DNA from: Streptomyces asiaticus
GTDB lineage: Bacteria; Actinomycetota; Actinomycetes; Streptomycetales; Streptomycetaceae
Length of the DNA stretch: 64,000 nt
Reading direction: 5' to 3'
NCBI RefSeq assembly: GCF_018138715.1
Contig: NZ_JAGSHX010000006.1
Location: 1,116,001-1,180,000 of the forward strand
The position numbers and the translations under genes are program-made. A model generated the notes under the pieces. That model was given only the letters and a program-made list of their open reading frames with translations, did not search any database and was not told where the DNA came from. Below, piece by piece: positions 11,893-19,728 of this stretch. How positions within the stretch are numbered: position 1 is the stretch's first letter; every line of letters starts with the position of its first letter.

Positions 11893-12741
11893 ATGACTTC
11901 TCGGCCGGACACCCCTCACGGCGGCCAGGACGACCGGCCCGCCGGGTCCGGACCTGGGCGCAACACCTCGTCGTCGCTGCGCCGCGCCCTGTCCATCGTG
12001 ATGTTCCTGGCCGAGGACGGCGGGCATCCGCGTGGGCCGACCCTCACCGACCTGGCGAAGGGCCTGGGCCTGAGCAAGAGCACCGTCCTGCGGCTGCTGG
12101 CACCGCTGCGGGAAGTGCGCCTGGTGGATCAGGACGCCGAGAACGGGCGCTATCGACTGGGCCCCCAGAATGCCTTCCTCGGCCAAGTCTATTTGGAGCG
12201 GCTGGACTTCCGTGAAGCCGCTGCCCCGCATCTGCACGAACTCGTCGAAAGCATAGGCGAGACGGTCCACTTGGTGGTCTTCGATCCACCGGAGATCGTT
12301 TATATCGACAAGGTCGAAAGCCCTCAGCCGGTGCGCATGCATTCACGCATCGGCAGCCGCCAGCCCGCGTATTGCACCGCCGTCGGCAAGGCGTTCCTCG
12401 CCCACTCCTCCGACGCCGTGGTGGAACAGGTGATGGCGCGGGGCATGCCACCCCGCACCCCGGCCACCATCACCACCGCCGAGCGACTGCACGCCGAACT
12501 GACGGCCGTCCGGGAGCGGGGGTACGCGATCGACGACGTGGAGAACGAGGAGGAGATCCGCTGCGTCGCCGCGCCGGTCTTCGACCACAGCGGGGCGGTC
12601 GCCACGGCGATCAGCGTCTCCGGGCCCGCCTCCCGCGTCACCCGGGGCCGCGTCGCCGAGATCGGGGAGCTCCTCCTCGCCTCCACCAAGACCCTGTCCG
12701 GGCGTCTGGGCGGGACGTTGCCGCCCGCCCCCGCCTCATAG
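11893..12741 (+). CDS. IclR family transcriptional regulator
   Basis: Regulator of 282 residues from the ATG at 11893. The N-terminal winged helix covers about residues 30-95 (LTDLAKGLGLSKSTVLRLL) and the C-terminal IclR effector domain the rest, with family sequences such as RIGSRQPAYCTAVGKAFLA. An in-frame ATG at 11824 would add 23 residues; neither start has a strong ribosome site. It is divergent from the amino-acid importer and is its likely regulator. It is convergent with the DUF2264 gene, 14 bp away. Confidence 0.9.
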   Translation: MTSRPDTPHGGQDDRPAGSGPGRNTSSSLRRALSIVMFLAEDGGHPRGPTLTDLAKGLGLSKSTVLRLLAPLREVRLVDQDAENGRYRLGPQNAFLGQVYLERLDFREAAAPHLHELVESIGETVHLVVFDPPEIVYIDKVESPQPVRMHSRIGSRQPAYCTAVGKAFLAHSSDAVVEQVMARGMPPRTPATITTAERLHAELTAVRERGYAIDDVENEEEIRCVAAPVFDHSGAVATAISVSGPASRVTRGRVAEIGELLLASTKTLSGRLGGTLPPAPAS

Positions 12742-12755
12742 CGTGACGTTTATCG

Positions 12756-14753
12756 TCAACCGGCGTTCCCGGCCAGACCACCGACGGTGACCGCGCGGCG
12801 GCCCACCCGTGCCCGCCGCACCTCGCCGTCCCACCAGGTGACCGTCACCAGATGGGTCCCGTCGTCCGCCGGGCCCGCCGCCGCCCGGACCAGGTCGGCC
12901 AGCGGGGGCGCGTCGGGGTCGGCCGTGAGGCGGGCGAGGCAGAGGAAGAGGTCGCCACCGGCGCGGCCCGTCGTCTCACCGGCCAGCGCGGGGGAGACGG
13001 CGCGCCGGGCGAAGGCCGTGGGGGCGGCGGGCAGGGCGCCGTCCTTCATCAGGCCGTGGAGCGGCAGCAGTTCGGACCGCAGTCTCTCCTCCTCCGCCGG
13101 GGGATCCGGGACCGCCCAGCCGGTCTGGCGGACGGCCCGGCCCGGCGCGGCGCCGGTCACCAGGTGGATCCGGACCTCCACGGCGCCGCGCACCAGCACC
13201 AGCGAGGTGACGTCCACCTCCTCGCCCTCCTCGCCCTCCTCCCCCGCCGACCGCGCCCGATGGCGCGAGGCGGCCCAGCCGTCGCCCGCGCCCAGCGGCT
13301 CAAGCGCCGTGCGCAGGGACATCCGGCCGCTCCCGTGGACCAGGCCGAAGTGGTTGTCGGGGGCGACGCCGTACGGGAAGGGGCCGGTGGCCGTGGAGTA
13401 GGCGAGGCGGGCGTAGTGGGGGTCGTCCTGGTCGGGGTCGCCGGGCGGCGGGAGGTGTTCGCTGCCGTGGTTGTGCAGCCGGACCAGCCCGTCGCCCGCG
13501 GTGGACTGGAGCAGCCAGTTGGGGCCCGGGACGGCGCGCGTCACATCCGCGCGCTCGGCGGGCCCCGACTCCTCGCGCGCCGTCCAGACCTCGTGGTCTG
13601 CCGGGAGCAGCAGGCCGAGGAAGCCCTTGGCGGCCCAGTACGGGGAGGCGGGGCCGGAGTACGGCTGGAGGACGCCGTCGTACGGGCCGTACCAGCCGAG
13701 CGGGAGCAGCCCGCGGTCCGTGGCCGCACCCCGGTCGAGGAAGTGGCGCAGGGCGCCGGAGGCGAGGCGGCGGGTGGTCCCGGGGTCAAGCGGGGTGTGG
13801 CCGGTGAGGGCGCCCAGCCACAGGGGGGCGGCGGCGGCGAAGCGGTACGTCAGGGAGCGGCCCTGGTGCAGCGGGGCGCCGTCGGCGCCGAAGAGGTGGG
13901 CGTAGTCGGCGAGATGGGTGGCCAGCCGGTGCCCGTAGCGGGTGAGCCGCTCGGCGTCCTGGGACAGCCATGCCTCGAGCGCCGGATACAGGTGGAGGGC
14001 CCAGCCGTTGTAGTAGTCGAAGGCGCGGCCCGCGCCGTCGCTGTACCAGCCGTCGCCGGTGTACCAGGGCTCGATGCGGTCCAGCCCGCGGGCCACGGCG
14101 GCGCGGGCGGCCTCCGGCTCGATGCCCGCCTCGGCGAGGAAGCCGCCGACGGCGACGGGGAACAGCTCCCAGTTGCTGGGCACGGGTTCGGCGGTGAGCG
14201 CGTCCAGCAGCCAGGCCGCCACCCGCTCCCGGACGCCCTCGTCGAGCCGGTCCCACAGCCAGGGGCGGGTGAGCCGCAGCCCGAGTGCGATGGAGGCCGA
14301 TTCGACGAGCGGCTGGCTTCGGTCGGTGATCCGGGGCCAGTCCTCGGGCCCTTCGCCGCCGGGGTGTGCGGTGCCGAGGTGTGCGGTGCCGAGGTGTGCG
14401 GTGCAGAGGTGTGCGGTGCAGAGGTGTGCGGTGCCGGTGGCGAGCCCGTCCGCGTACCGCTCCAGCAGCCCGCCGGGGTCGGCGCCGCGCGCGCCCGCGA
14501 CACGGAAGGCGGCCAGCAGAAACGTCCGTGCGAACCCTTCCAGACCGTCGGAGCGGGGACCGGACCAGCTCGGGCGGCCGCCCGGGAGCGGGTAGAGGGC
14601 GCCGCCGGGGGTCGCGTACGGGGCGACGGCGGCGAGCAGACCGTCGGCGGCGGCCTCCCAGTGGGCACGGGTCCAGCCGGTGCGGGGGCTGAGGTCGCGG
14701 TCCTCCGGGGGCAGCGCCAGGTGCGGCGCGCGGTGCGCTGCGAGGCCGGTCAT
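12756..14753 (-). CDS. DUF2264 domain protein
   Basis: Protein of 665 residues matching the DUF2264 family, whose members sit in carbohydrate loci and look like alpha/alpha-toroid enzymes; activity is not established. The conserved Trp/Tyr-rich core includes RSDGLEGFART (about 67-77), PSNWELFPVAVGGF and WYSDGAGRAFDYYNGWALHLYP. No signal peptide. Residues about 107-131 are a low-complexity stretch made by five 15-bp repeats. The ATG is embedded in the stop of a 46-codon signal-peptide ORF (ATGA). A LacI-type palindrome lies upstream, so sugar-responsive control is likely. Confidence 0.82.
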   Translation of the reverse strand: MTGLAAHRAPHLALPPEDRDLSPRTGWTRAHWEAAADGLLAAVAPYATPGGALYPLPGGRPSWSGPRSDGLEGFARTFLLAAFRVAGARGADPGGLLERYADGLATGTAHLCTAHLCTAHLGTAHLGTAHPGGEGPEDWPRITDRSQPLVESASIALGLRLTRPWLWDRLDEGVRERVAAWLLDALTAEPVPSNWELFPVAVGGFLAEAGIEPEAARAAVARGLDRIEPWYTGDGWYSDGAGRAFDYYNGWALHLYPALEAWLSQDAERLTRYGHRLATHLADYAHLFGADGAPLHQGRSLTYRFAAAAPLWLGALTGHTPLDPGTTRRLASGALRHFLDRGAATDRGLLPLGWYGPYDGVLQPYSGPASPYWAAKGFLGLLLPADHEVWTAREESGPAERADVTRAVPGPNWLLQSTAGDGLVRLHNHGSEHLPPPGDPDQDDPHYARLAYSTATGPFPYGVAPDNHFGLVHGSGRMSLRTALEPLGAGDGWAASRHRARSAGEEGEEGEEVDVTSLVLVRGAVEVRIHLVTGAAPGRAVRQTGWAVPDPPAEEERLRSELLPLHGLMKDGALPAAPTAFARRAVSPALAGETTGRAGGDLFLCLARLTADPDAPPLADLVRAAAGPADDGTHLVTVTWWDGEVRRARVGRRAVTVGGLAGNAG
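14364..14438. repeat. 15-bp in-frame tandem repeat, five copies
   Basis: Five units of GTGTGCGGTGCMGAG (plus strand) encode LGTAH or LCTAH pentapeptides in the DUF2264 protein. Copies differ mainly by one base and the last is imperfect. Confidence 0.85.
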
Positions 14754-14890
14754 CGGAGCACCCCGGCGGGGACGAGGTGCTGGGCGCGCAACTCGCCGAT
14801 GGGCCCGGGGGTCCCGGCCCAGGCCCGGGCGCCCGGCAGGGCGGCGAGGCAGGCGGTGGCGGCCAGCAGTGCGGTACCGGCGCGTCTCAT
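14750..14890 (-). CDS. Small secreted peptide or signal-peptide remnant
   Basis: A 46-residue ORF starting MRRAGTALLAATACLAA, a textbook Sec signal peptide with Ala-X-Ala-like cleavage after RAWA, followed by only about 20 residues. GAGGAG lies five bases before the ATG and the stop overlaps the ATG of the DUF2264 gene, so it would be translated and coupled. It may be a true small secreted peptide, a leader that delivers ribosomes to DUF2264, or the 5' remnant of a deleted secreted enzyme. I cannot decide between these. Confidence 0.5.
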   Translation of the reverse strand: MRRAGTALLAATACLAALPGARAWAGTPGPIGELRAQHLVPAGVLR

Positions 14891-14992
14891 GGAGGCTCCT
14901 CGGCTCGGCTCAGTTCGGCGATGGAGGTTCGGCGAAGGAGGTTCGCCGATGGCGGGGAAGCTACGGTCGGCCGCCTGACCATACGCCGCGTC

Positions 14993-15006
14993 GGCAAGCG
15001 CTTGCC
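14993..15006. promoter_or_regulatory. LacI-type operator palindrome
   Basis: GGCAAGCGCTTGCC is a perfect 14-bp palindrome with the central CG typical of LacI/GalR operators. It lies about 100 bp before the mini-ORF/DUF2264 unit. No LacI gene is in the window, so the regulator would act from elsewhere. Three imperfect 14-base GGTTCGGCGA-type repeats lie at 14912-14952, between it and the start codon. Confidence 0.55.
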
Positions 15007-15023
15007 AGAGGGCGCAAACGTCA

Positions 15024-15052
15024 GCGGGGGCCGCCCAAGAGGCAGCCCCCGC
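15024..15052 (-). terminator. Terminator hairpin of the peroxiredoxin gene
   Basis: GCGGGGGC and GCCCCCGC pair as an 8-bp GC stem with a 13-base loop, about 40 bases past the peroxiredoxin stop. Confidence 0.6.
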
Positions 15053-15089
15053 AAGTGTTTTCCGCCGGACGCGGACGGTCGTACGGGAC

Positions 15090-15545
15090 TTACCCGTTCC
15101 GCGCCTTCAGGGCATCGAGTGCCCGGTCCGCGTGCACGCCCATCCGGAACTCGCTCTTGACGATCTCCAGCACCTTGCGATCGGTGTCGATCACAAAGGT
15201 GACCCGCTTGGTCGGCGCCGCCGCGATTCCGCGCTTCACCCCGAACCGCTCCCGCACGGTCCCCTCCGGATCCGACAGCAGCGGATAGCCGAAGGAGTAC
15301 GCATGGGCGAACTCCGCCTGCTTCTCCACCGAATCGGCGCTGACCCCGACCGGCTGGGCGCCGAGCTCCTTGAACTCCGCCGCGATGTCCCGGAAGTGAC
15401 ACGCCTGTTTGGTACAGCCGGGGCTGAAGGCCGCCGGATAGAAGAACAGCACCACCGGGCCGTCCGCCAGCAGCCCGCTGAGCGAACGGACGGTGCCGCT
15501 CTCATCCGGCAGTTCGAAGTCCTCCACCACATCACCGATGTCCAT
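15090..15545 (-). CDS. Thioredoxin-dependent peroxiredoxin (AhpE/Bcp-like)
   Basis: Cytoplasmic peroxidase of 151 residues reducing hydroperoxides. The motif YPAAFSPGCTKQACHF carries the peroxidatic Cys and a second Cys five residues later, as in atypical 2-Cys Bcp enzymes. Full family length. It stands alone between the DUF2264 promoter region and a small hypothetical gene in the same direction 54 bp upstream. Confidence 0.9.
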   Translation of the reverse strand: MDIGDVVEDFELPDESGTVRSLSGLLADGPVVLFFYPAAFSPGCTKQACHFRDIAAEFKELGAQPVGVSADSVEKQAEFAHAYSFGYPLLSDPEGTVRERFGVKRGIAAAPTKRVTFVIDTDRKVLEIVKSEFRMGVHADRALDALKARNG

Positions 15546-15599
15546 GAGGGCACGCTACCGGCCGCGCGCCCGGCGGGGCGTCAGCAGCGCAGCGGAGCG

Positions 15600-15908
15600 T
15601 CAGCAGCGCAACCGGGCGGTGTGGCCGTCGATGCGCAGGATGCACTCGGTGAACAGCGCCATCGATGGACTGTCGTCCGTGGGGACCAGCCGCAGCCCGA
15701 GGTCCATGATGGACCGGATGATCTGGGCGGTACGGCTTCCGTCGGGATCCTGTCCGCGCAGCGCGGACCACGCCTCGAACTGCGCCCGGACCGTTTCCCA
15801 CGCCGGGCCCGGCGTGAAGTGACACAGAAAAACCGGCTGGTCGACCCCGTACTGGCGTAACTCGCCGACTGCGGCCTCACCTTGCATAAGCCACCATGTG
15901 GCAGTCAT
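15600..15908 (-). CDS. Hypothetical protein
   Basis: Small protein of 102 residues from ATG 15908 (GGGGACGAG just upstream); a GTG at 15929 would add seven residues. No domain recognised. It contains CHFTPGPAWETVRAQFEAW and ends in a charged segment with Cys at the C-terminus. Codon use is strongly Streptomyces-like, so it is probably real. It lies between the amidase and peroxiredoxin genes in the same direction; no function can be proposed. Confidence 0.65.
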   Translation of the reverse strand: MTATWWLMQGEAAVGELRQYGVDQPVFLCHFTPGPAWETVRAQFEAWSALRGQDPDGSRTAQIIRSIMDLGLRLVPTDDSPSMALFTECILRIDGHTARLRC

Positions 15909-15944
15909 CTCGTCCCCAACTCCGTACACGGGAGTGGATACCCA

Positions 15945-17222
15945 TCATACGGGTGCGGAGGTCCCAACGAGGACCGACTCCACATCAGGGGCCCATCCCA
16001 GCAGCCGCTCGTCCGCTCCCGGCCGGGCCACGCACTGAACGCCCAGCGGCAGCGAGTTGGCCGCCCGGCCCGCGGGCAGCGCCAGAGCGGGGGCTCCCGC
16101 GTAGCTCCAGGGGAGGCTCATCACGGAGTTGCCGGTGCTCTCCAGGCCGTACGGGGCGGGGCCGGTGGCCGCCGGGGTGATCCACAGATCGATGCCGTCC
16201 CGGTCCATGGCGGCCACCAGCCGCTCGCGGAAGCCGGCACGGGCGCGCAGGGCCGCGGCGTACGCGTCGTGGCTCATCCGCTGCCCCTCCCGGATCGCCT
16301 CGACGGTCTGCTCGCGGTACCGCTCGCCATGGCGCGGGAACCATACGGCGTGGGACCGCGCCAGCTCATAACGGTTGATCACCCGCTGCTCCGCCACGAC
16401 CCGTTCGAAGTCGTCCGGGAAGGGCACCCGGCGGACCGTGAACCCGGCGGCCGCCAGATGTCCGGCCCACTCCGCGAAGGATTTCCTGGCCTCGGCGTCG
16501 GCGCGGTCGAGGTACGGCCCGAGCGGAACGCCGAGCACCGGCCGCCGCCCCGCCGCCGCCTCCCCGCCCTCGCCGGACGGCCGCCATCCGTCGCACAGCA
16601 CGGCCGCCGCCGGGGCCAGGGTCGCCACGTCGGCGGCGAAGAGGCCCACGGTGTCGAAGGTCGGCGCGTTGGGGATCACACCGTCGGAGGGGATGCGCCC
16701 GTGGGTCGGCTTGAAGCCGAGGACCCCGCAGTAGGCCGCCGGGCGGATCATCGAACCGATCGTCTGGGTCCCGACGGCCAGCGGCACCATCCCCGCCGCC
16801 ACGGCCGCCGCCGAACCACTGCTGGAGCCGCCCGGGGTGTGGCCGAGATGGTGCGGATTGCGGGTGGGCCCGGGAGCGGTCACGGCGAACTCGGCGGTCA
16901 CGGTCTTGCCCGCCACCAACGCCCCCGCCTCCCGCAGCCGTCCGACGAGCGACGCCTCCGCCCCGGCCAGCACCTCGGCGGGAACGTCCGACCCGGCACC
17001 CGTGGGCACCCCCTCGACATGCACGATGTCCTTCACGCCCACCATGACCCCGTACAGCGGCGGCCGCCCGTCCACATCCCCCCACCGCTCATCCGCCACC
17101 CGCGCCGCACGCGCCAACCGCTCCCGCCGCCCGGGCTCGGGCACAAAGGCCAGGATCTCCCCGTCCTCAGCCTCGATCCGGTCACAGGTCCGCATGGCCG
17201 CGACGGCGCAAGAGGTCTCCAT
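15945..17222 (-). CDS. Amidase (amidase signature family)
   Basis: Amide hydrolase of 425 residues. It has the Ser-cisSer-Lys arrangement: Lys in VGVKDIVH, and the Gly/Ser-rich signature GGSSSGSAAAVAAG with the following TQTIGSMIRPA carrying the nucleophile region. Family members act on small amides; GatA is unlikely without gatB/gatC neighbours and because the protein is short. Monocistronic in appearance, with its start facing the left inverted repeat at 17300. Confidence 0.88.
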   Translation of the reverse strand: METSCAVAAMRTCDRIEAEDGEILAFVPEPGRRERLARAARVADERWGDVDGRPPLYGVMVGVKDIVHVEGVPTGAGSDVPAEVLAGAEASLVGRLREAGALVAGKTVTAEFAVTAPGPTRNPHHLGHTPGGSSSGSAAAVAAGMVPLAVGTQTIGSMIRPAAYCGVLGFKPTHGRIPSDGVIPNAPTFDTVGLFAADVATLAPAAAVLCDGWRPSGEGGEAAAGRRPVLGVPLGPYLDRADAEARKSFAEWAGHLAAAGFTVRRVPFPDDFERVVAEQRVINRYELARSHAVWFPRHGERYREQTVEAIREGQRMSHDAYAAALRARAGFRERLVAAMDRDGIDLWITPAATGPAPYGLESTGNSVMSLPWSYAGAPALALPAGRAANSLPLGVQCVARPGADERLLGWAPDVESVLVGTSAPV

Positions 17223-17299
17223 GAACCGAGGCTACGCGGCGCACCGCGCTCCCGTACGGCCCGGCGAACCGGTCCGGTCGGCATGGCCCCGGCCCGAGC

Positions 17300-17421
17300 C
17301 GGCCTGTAGTGCGCTGGCACCAGGACACCTGAGTGGCTGGTCCGGGCGCACCAGGGGAAGACGGCGGCGGGAGACGATGCCCGGCGGGGCGCCGGAGGGA
17401 AGTGTTGGAGGCGCGTGAATC
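17300..17421 (+). repeat. Left copy of the 122-bp inverted repeat
   Basis: These 122 bases recur in inverse orientation at 24520-24641 with 118 identities and no gap. The copy ends at the MMPL transporter start region. It contains a near-palindrome (CCAGGACACCTGA here, perfect CCAGGACACCTGG in the right copy), the hairpin CCGGCG-GGG-CGCCGG, and the start of a 13-codon ORF. It probably carries the promoter and leader of the operon that follows. Confidence 0.9.
17377..17418 (+). CDS. Candidate 13-residue leader peptide
   Basis: ATG opens MPGGAPEGSVGGA then TGA. The stop overlaps a GTG (GTGA at 17415-17418) that is in frame with the MMPL transporter. GGGAG lies three bases upstream. In the right repeat copy the same peptide lacks this stop. 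Translation is unproven. Confidence 0.4.
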   Translation: MPGGAPEGSVGGA

Positions 17422-17465
17422 CCCGCGCGTTCCCCTTGCCCAGCGGTGTCTGGAGTGATCAACAG

Positions 17466-19721
17466 GTGGCGACATTTCTTTACCGGATCGGACGGTGGGC
17501 CTTCCGGCGGCGTCGGCTCGTCGGGGGTCTGTGGCTGGGCGTCCTGGTGCTGGCCATCGCCGCGGCCGCCATGGCGCCGGAGGGGAAGGAAGAGGACCTC
17601 TCCATGCCCGGCACCGAGTCGCAGAAGGCGTTCGACCTGCTGGACGAGCGCTTCCCCCAGAGCAACTCCCAGGCCGCCGAGGCCCGTTTGGTGTTCCGGG
17701 CCCCGGACGGGCAGCGGATGACGGCCAGGGAGAACAAGGCGGCCGTCGAGGACGCGCTCGGCTCGCTGGAGGGGGGCGATCAGGTCGCGTCGGTCGCCGA
17801 CCCTTATGAGGACGACGCCGTCAGCGAGGACGGCACCATCGCCTACTCCACGATCACCTACACCGCGGGCGCCGTCGATCTGACCGAGTCGACGAAGAGC
17901 GCCCTCGAGGACGCCGCGAGCCAGGCCCGGGGCGCCGGGCTGACCGTGGAGATCGGCGGCTCGGCCCTGGACGCGGAAGAGGAGCCGGGCGGTACGACGG
18001 AGATCATCGGCGTGGCGGTGGCCGCGGTGGTGCTGGTCCTCGCCCTCGGGTCGCTGGCCGCGGCCGGATTGTCGCTGCTGACCGCCTTCGTGGGCGTGGC
18101 CATCGCCTTCGGCCTGGTCTCCGCGCTGGCCGTGCCGCTGGGCCTGACGTCCACCGTCGCCATCCTGGCGCTGATGCTGGGGCTGGCGGTCGGCGTCGAC
18201 TACGCGCTCTTCATCACCTCCCGCTACCGCGACGAGCGCGCCCGGGGCAGCGAGCCGGAGGAGGCCGCCGGCCGGGCGGTGGGCACGGCCGGATCCGCCG
18301 TCGTCTTCGCCGGCGCGACCGTCTTCATCGCCCTGGTCGGCCTTGGGGTCGTCGGAATCCCCGAACTCACCAAGATGGGCATGGGCGGCGCGGGCGCCGT
18401 GGCCCTCGCCGTACTCGTCGCGCTGACCCTGGTCCCGGCGCTGTTCGGCTTCTTCGGCCGCCGGGTACTGTCCCGCGCCGTCCGCAAGGCACCCGCGTAT
18501 CGCGGGTCGGGAAGCGAGCGCCCGCACCGGCAGCCCATCGCGGCAACCCCGGCGAAGGGCCTGGGCACCCGCTGGGCGCGGTTCGTGCTGCGCCGGCCGG
18601 TGGCCGTGCTGTTGACCGCAGGACTCGGCCTCGGCGCCGTCGCCCTGCCGGCGCTGAGCCTCGAACTCGGGCTGCCCGGGGACGAGTCCAAGTCGGTGGA
18701 GACCACCCAGCGCCGCGCCTACGACCTGCTGTCGGAAGGCTTCGGCCCCGGCTTCAACGGCCCGTTGACCGTGGTGGTGGACACCTCGGAGTCCGGGAAC
18801 ACCCAGGCCACCACGAACCTGGTCGTCAAGACCGTACGGGGAGTGGACGGGGTCGCGTCGGTCGGTGATCCGGTTCTCAGCCGTACCAAGGACACGGCCG
18901 TCCTCACCGCCGTCCCGCGGACCGCGCCGAACAGCGGCGAGACCAAGGACCTGGTGCACGCGATCCGGGGCGCGGTCTCCGGTGTCGAGGCCGACACGGG
19001 CGCCGCCATCCTGGTGACCGGAACCACCGCGATGAACATCGACATCTCCGAAGCCATGTCCGACGCCCTCGTCCCCTATCTGACCGTGGTCATCGGCCTG
19101 GCGGTGCTCCTGCTGATGGTGGTCTTCCGCTCGGTCCTGGTCCCGGTCAAGGCCGCGCTCGGCTTCCTGCTGTCGGTGGGTGCCGCCTTCGGCGTGCTCG
19201 TCGCCGTCTTCCAGTGGGGCTGGGCGGCGGACCTGATCGGCATCGAGCAGACCGGACCGGTCATGTCGCTGATGCCGATTCTCATCATCGGCATCGTGTT
19301 CGGCCTCGCCATGGATTACGAGGTCTTCCTCTTCACCCGGGTGCGGGAGGCCCACGTCCATGGCGCGTCCCCCGGCGAGGCGGTGGTCAGCGGTTTCCGG
19401 CACAGCGGACGTGTGGTGGCCGCGGCGGCGATCATCATGATCAGCGTGTTCGCCGGATTCATCGGGATGAGCAGCCCGACCATCCAGACGATGGGCGTCG
19501 GCCTGGCCGCCGCCGTCGCCTTCGACGCCTTCGTGGTCCGGATGGCGATCGCACCCGCGGTCCTTGCGCTGCTCGGCCACCGGGCCTGGTGGCTGCCTCG
19601 TATCCTGAACCGTGTGCTGCCGAACGTGGACATCGAGGGCGAGAAACTGAGCAGGCATGCCCCGGCCTCCATGACCGCGCCGGACACGGCGGTGCCGCGG
19701 CTCCCCGTCGGCCGGGACTGA
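17466..19721 (+). CDS. MMPL family RND transporter
   Basis: Polytopic membrane exporter of 751 residues, twelve predicted segments in two halves, each with an MMPL domain. Proton-relay-type motifs are present in both halves (LGLAVGVDYALFITSRYRDE and FGLAMDYEVFLFTR). GTG 17466 fits the family N-terminus (ATFLYRIGRWAFRRRR) and has GGAG ten bases upstream. GTG 17415 would add 17 residues and overlap the leader stop. First of three genes with a kinase and response regulator; MMPL pumps export lipids or drugs, the substrate here being unknown. Confidence 0.9.
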   Translation: MATFLYRIGRWAFRRRRLVGGLWLGVLVLAIAAAAMAPEGKEEDLSMPGTESQKAFDLLDERFPQSNSQAAEARLVFRAPDGQRMTARENKAAVEDALGSLEGGDQVASVADPYEDDAVSEDGTIAYSTITYTAGAVDLTESTKSALEDAASQARGAGLTVEIGGSALDAEEEPGGTTEIIGVAVAAVVLVLALGSLAAAGLSLLTAFVGVAIAFGLVSALAVPLGLTSTVAILALMLGLAVGVDYALFITSRYRDERARGSEPEEAAGRAVGTAGSAVVFAGATVFIALVGLGVVGIPELTKMGMGGAGAVALAVLVALTLVPALFGFFGRRVLSRAVRKAPAYRGSGSERPHRQPIAATPAKGLGTRWARFVLRRPVAVLLTAGLGLGAVALPALSLELGLPGDESKSVETTQRRAYDLLSEGFGPGFNGPLTVVVDTSESGNTQATTNLVVKTVRGVDGVASVGDPVLSRTKDTAVLTAVPRTAPNSGETKDLVHAIRGAVSGVEADTGAAILVTGTTAMNIDISEAMSDALVPYLTVVIGLAVLLLMVVFRSVLVPVKAALGFLLSVGAAFGVLVAVFQWGWAADLIGIEQTGPVMSLMPILIIGIVFGLAMDYEVFLFTRVREAHVHGASPGEAVVSGFRHSGRVVAAAAIIMISVFAGFIGMSSPTIQTMGVGLAAAVAFDAFVVRMAIAPAVLALLGHRAWWLPRILNRVLPNVDIEGEKLSRHAPASMTAPDTAVPRLPVGRD

Positions 19722-19728
19722 GCCGGCC

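Noticed and set aside
14364..14438. CRISPR-like array
   Set aside because: Units are 15 bp, directly adjacent without spacers, and in frame within a coding region; no cas genes are present.
12852..14978. Plus-strand ORF of 708 codons opposite the DUF2264 gene
   Set aside because: Low-complexity Gly/Arg/Ala product, antisense to a gene with a recognised family; a shadow frame.
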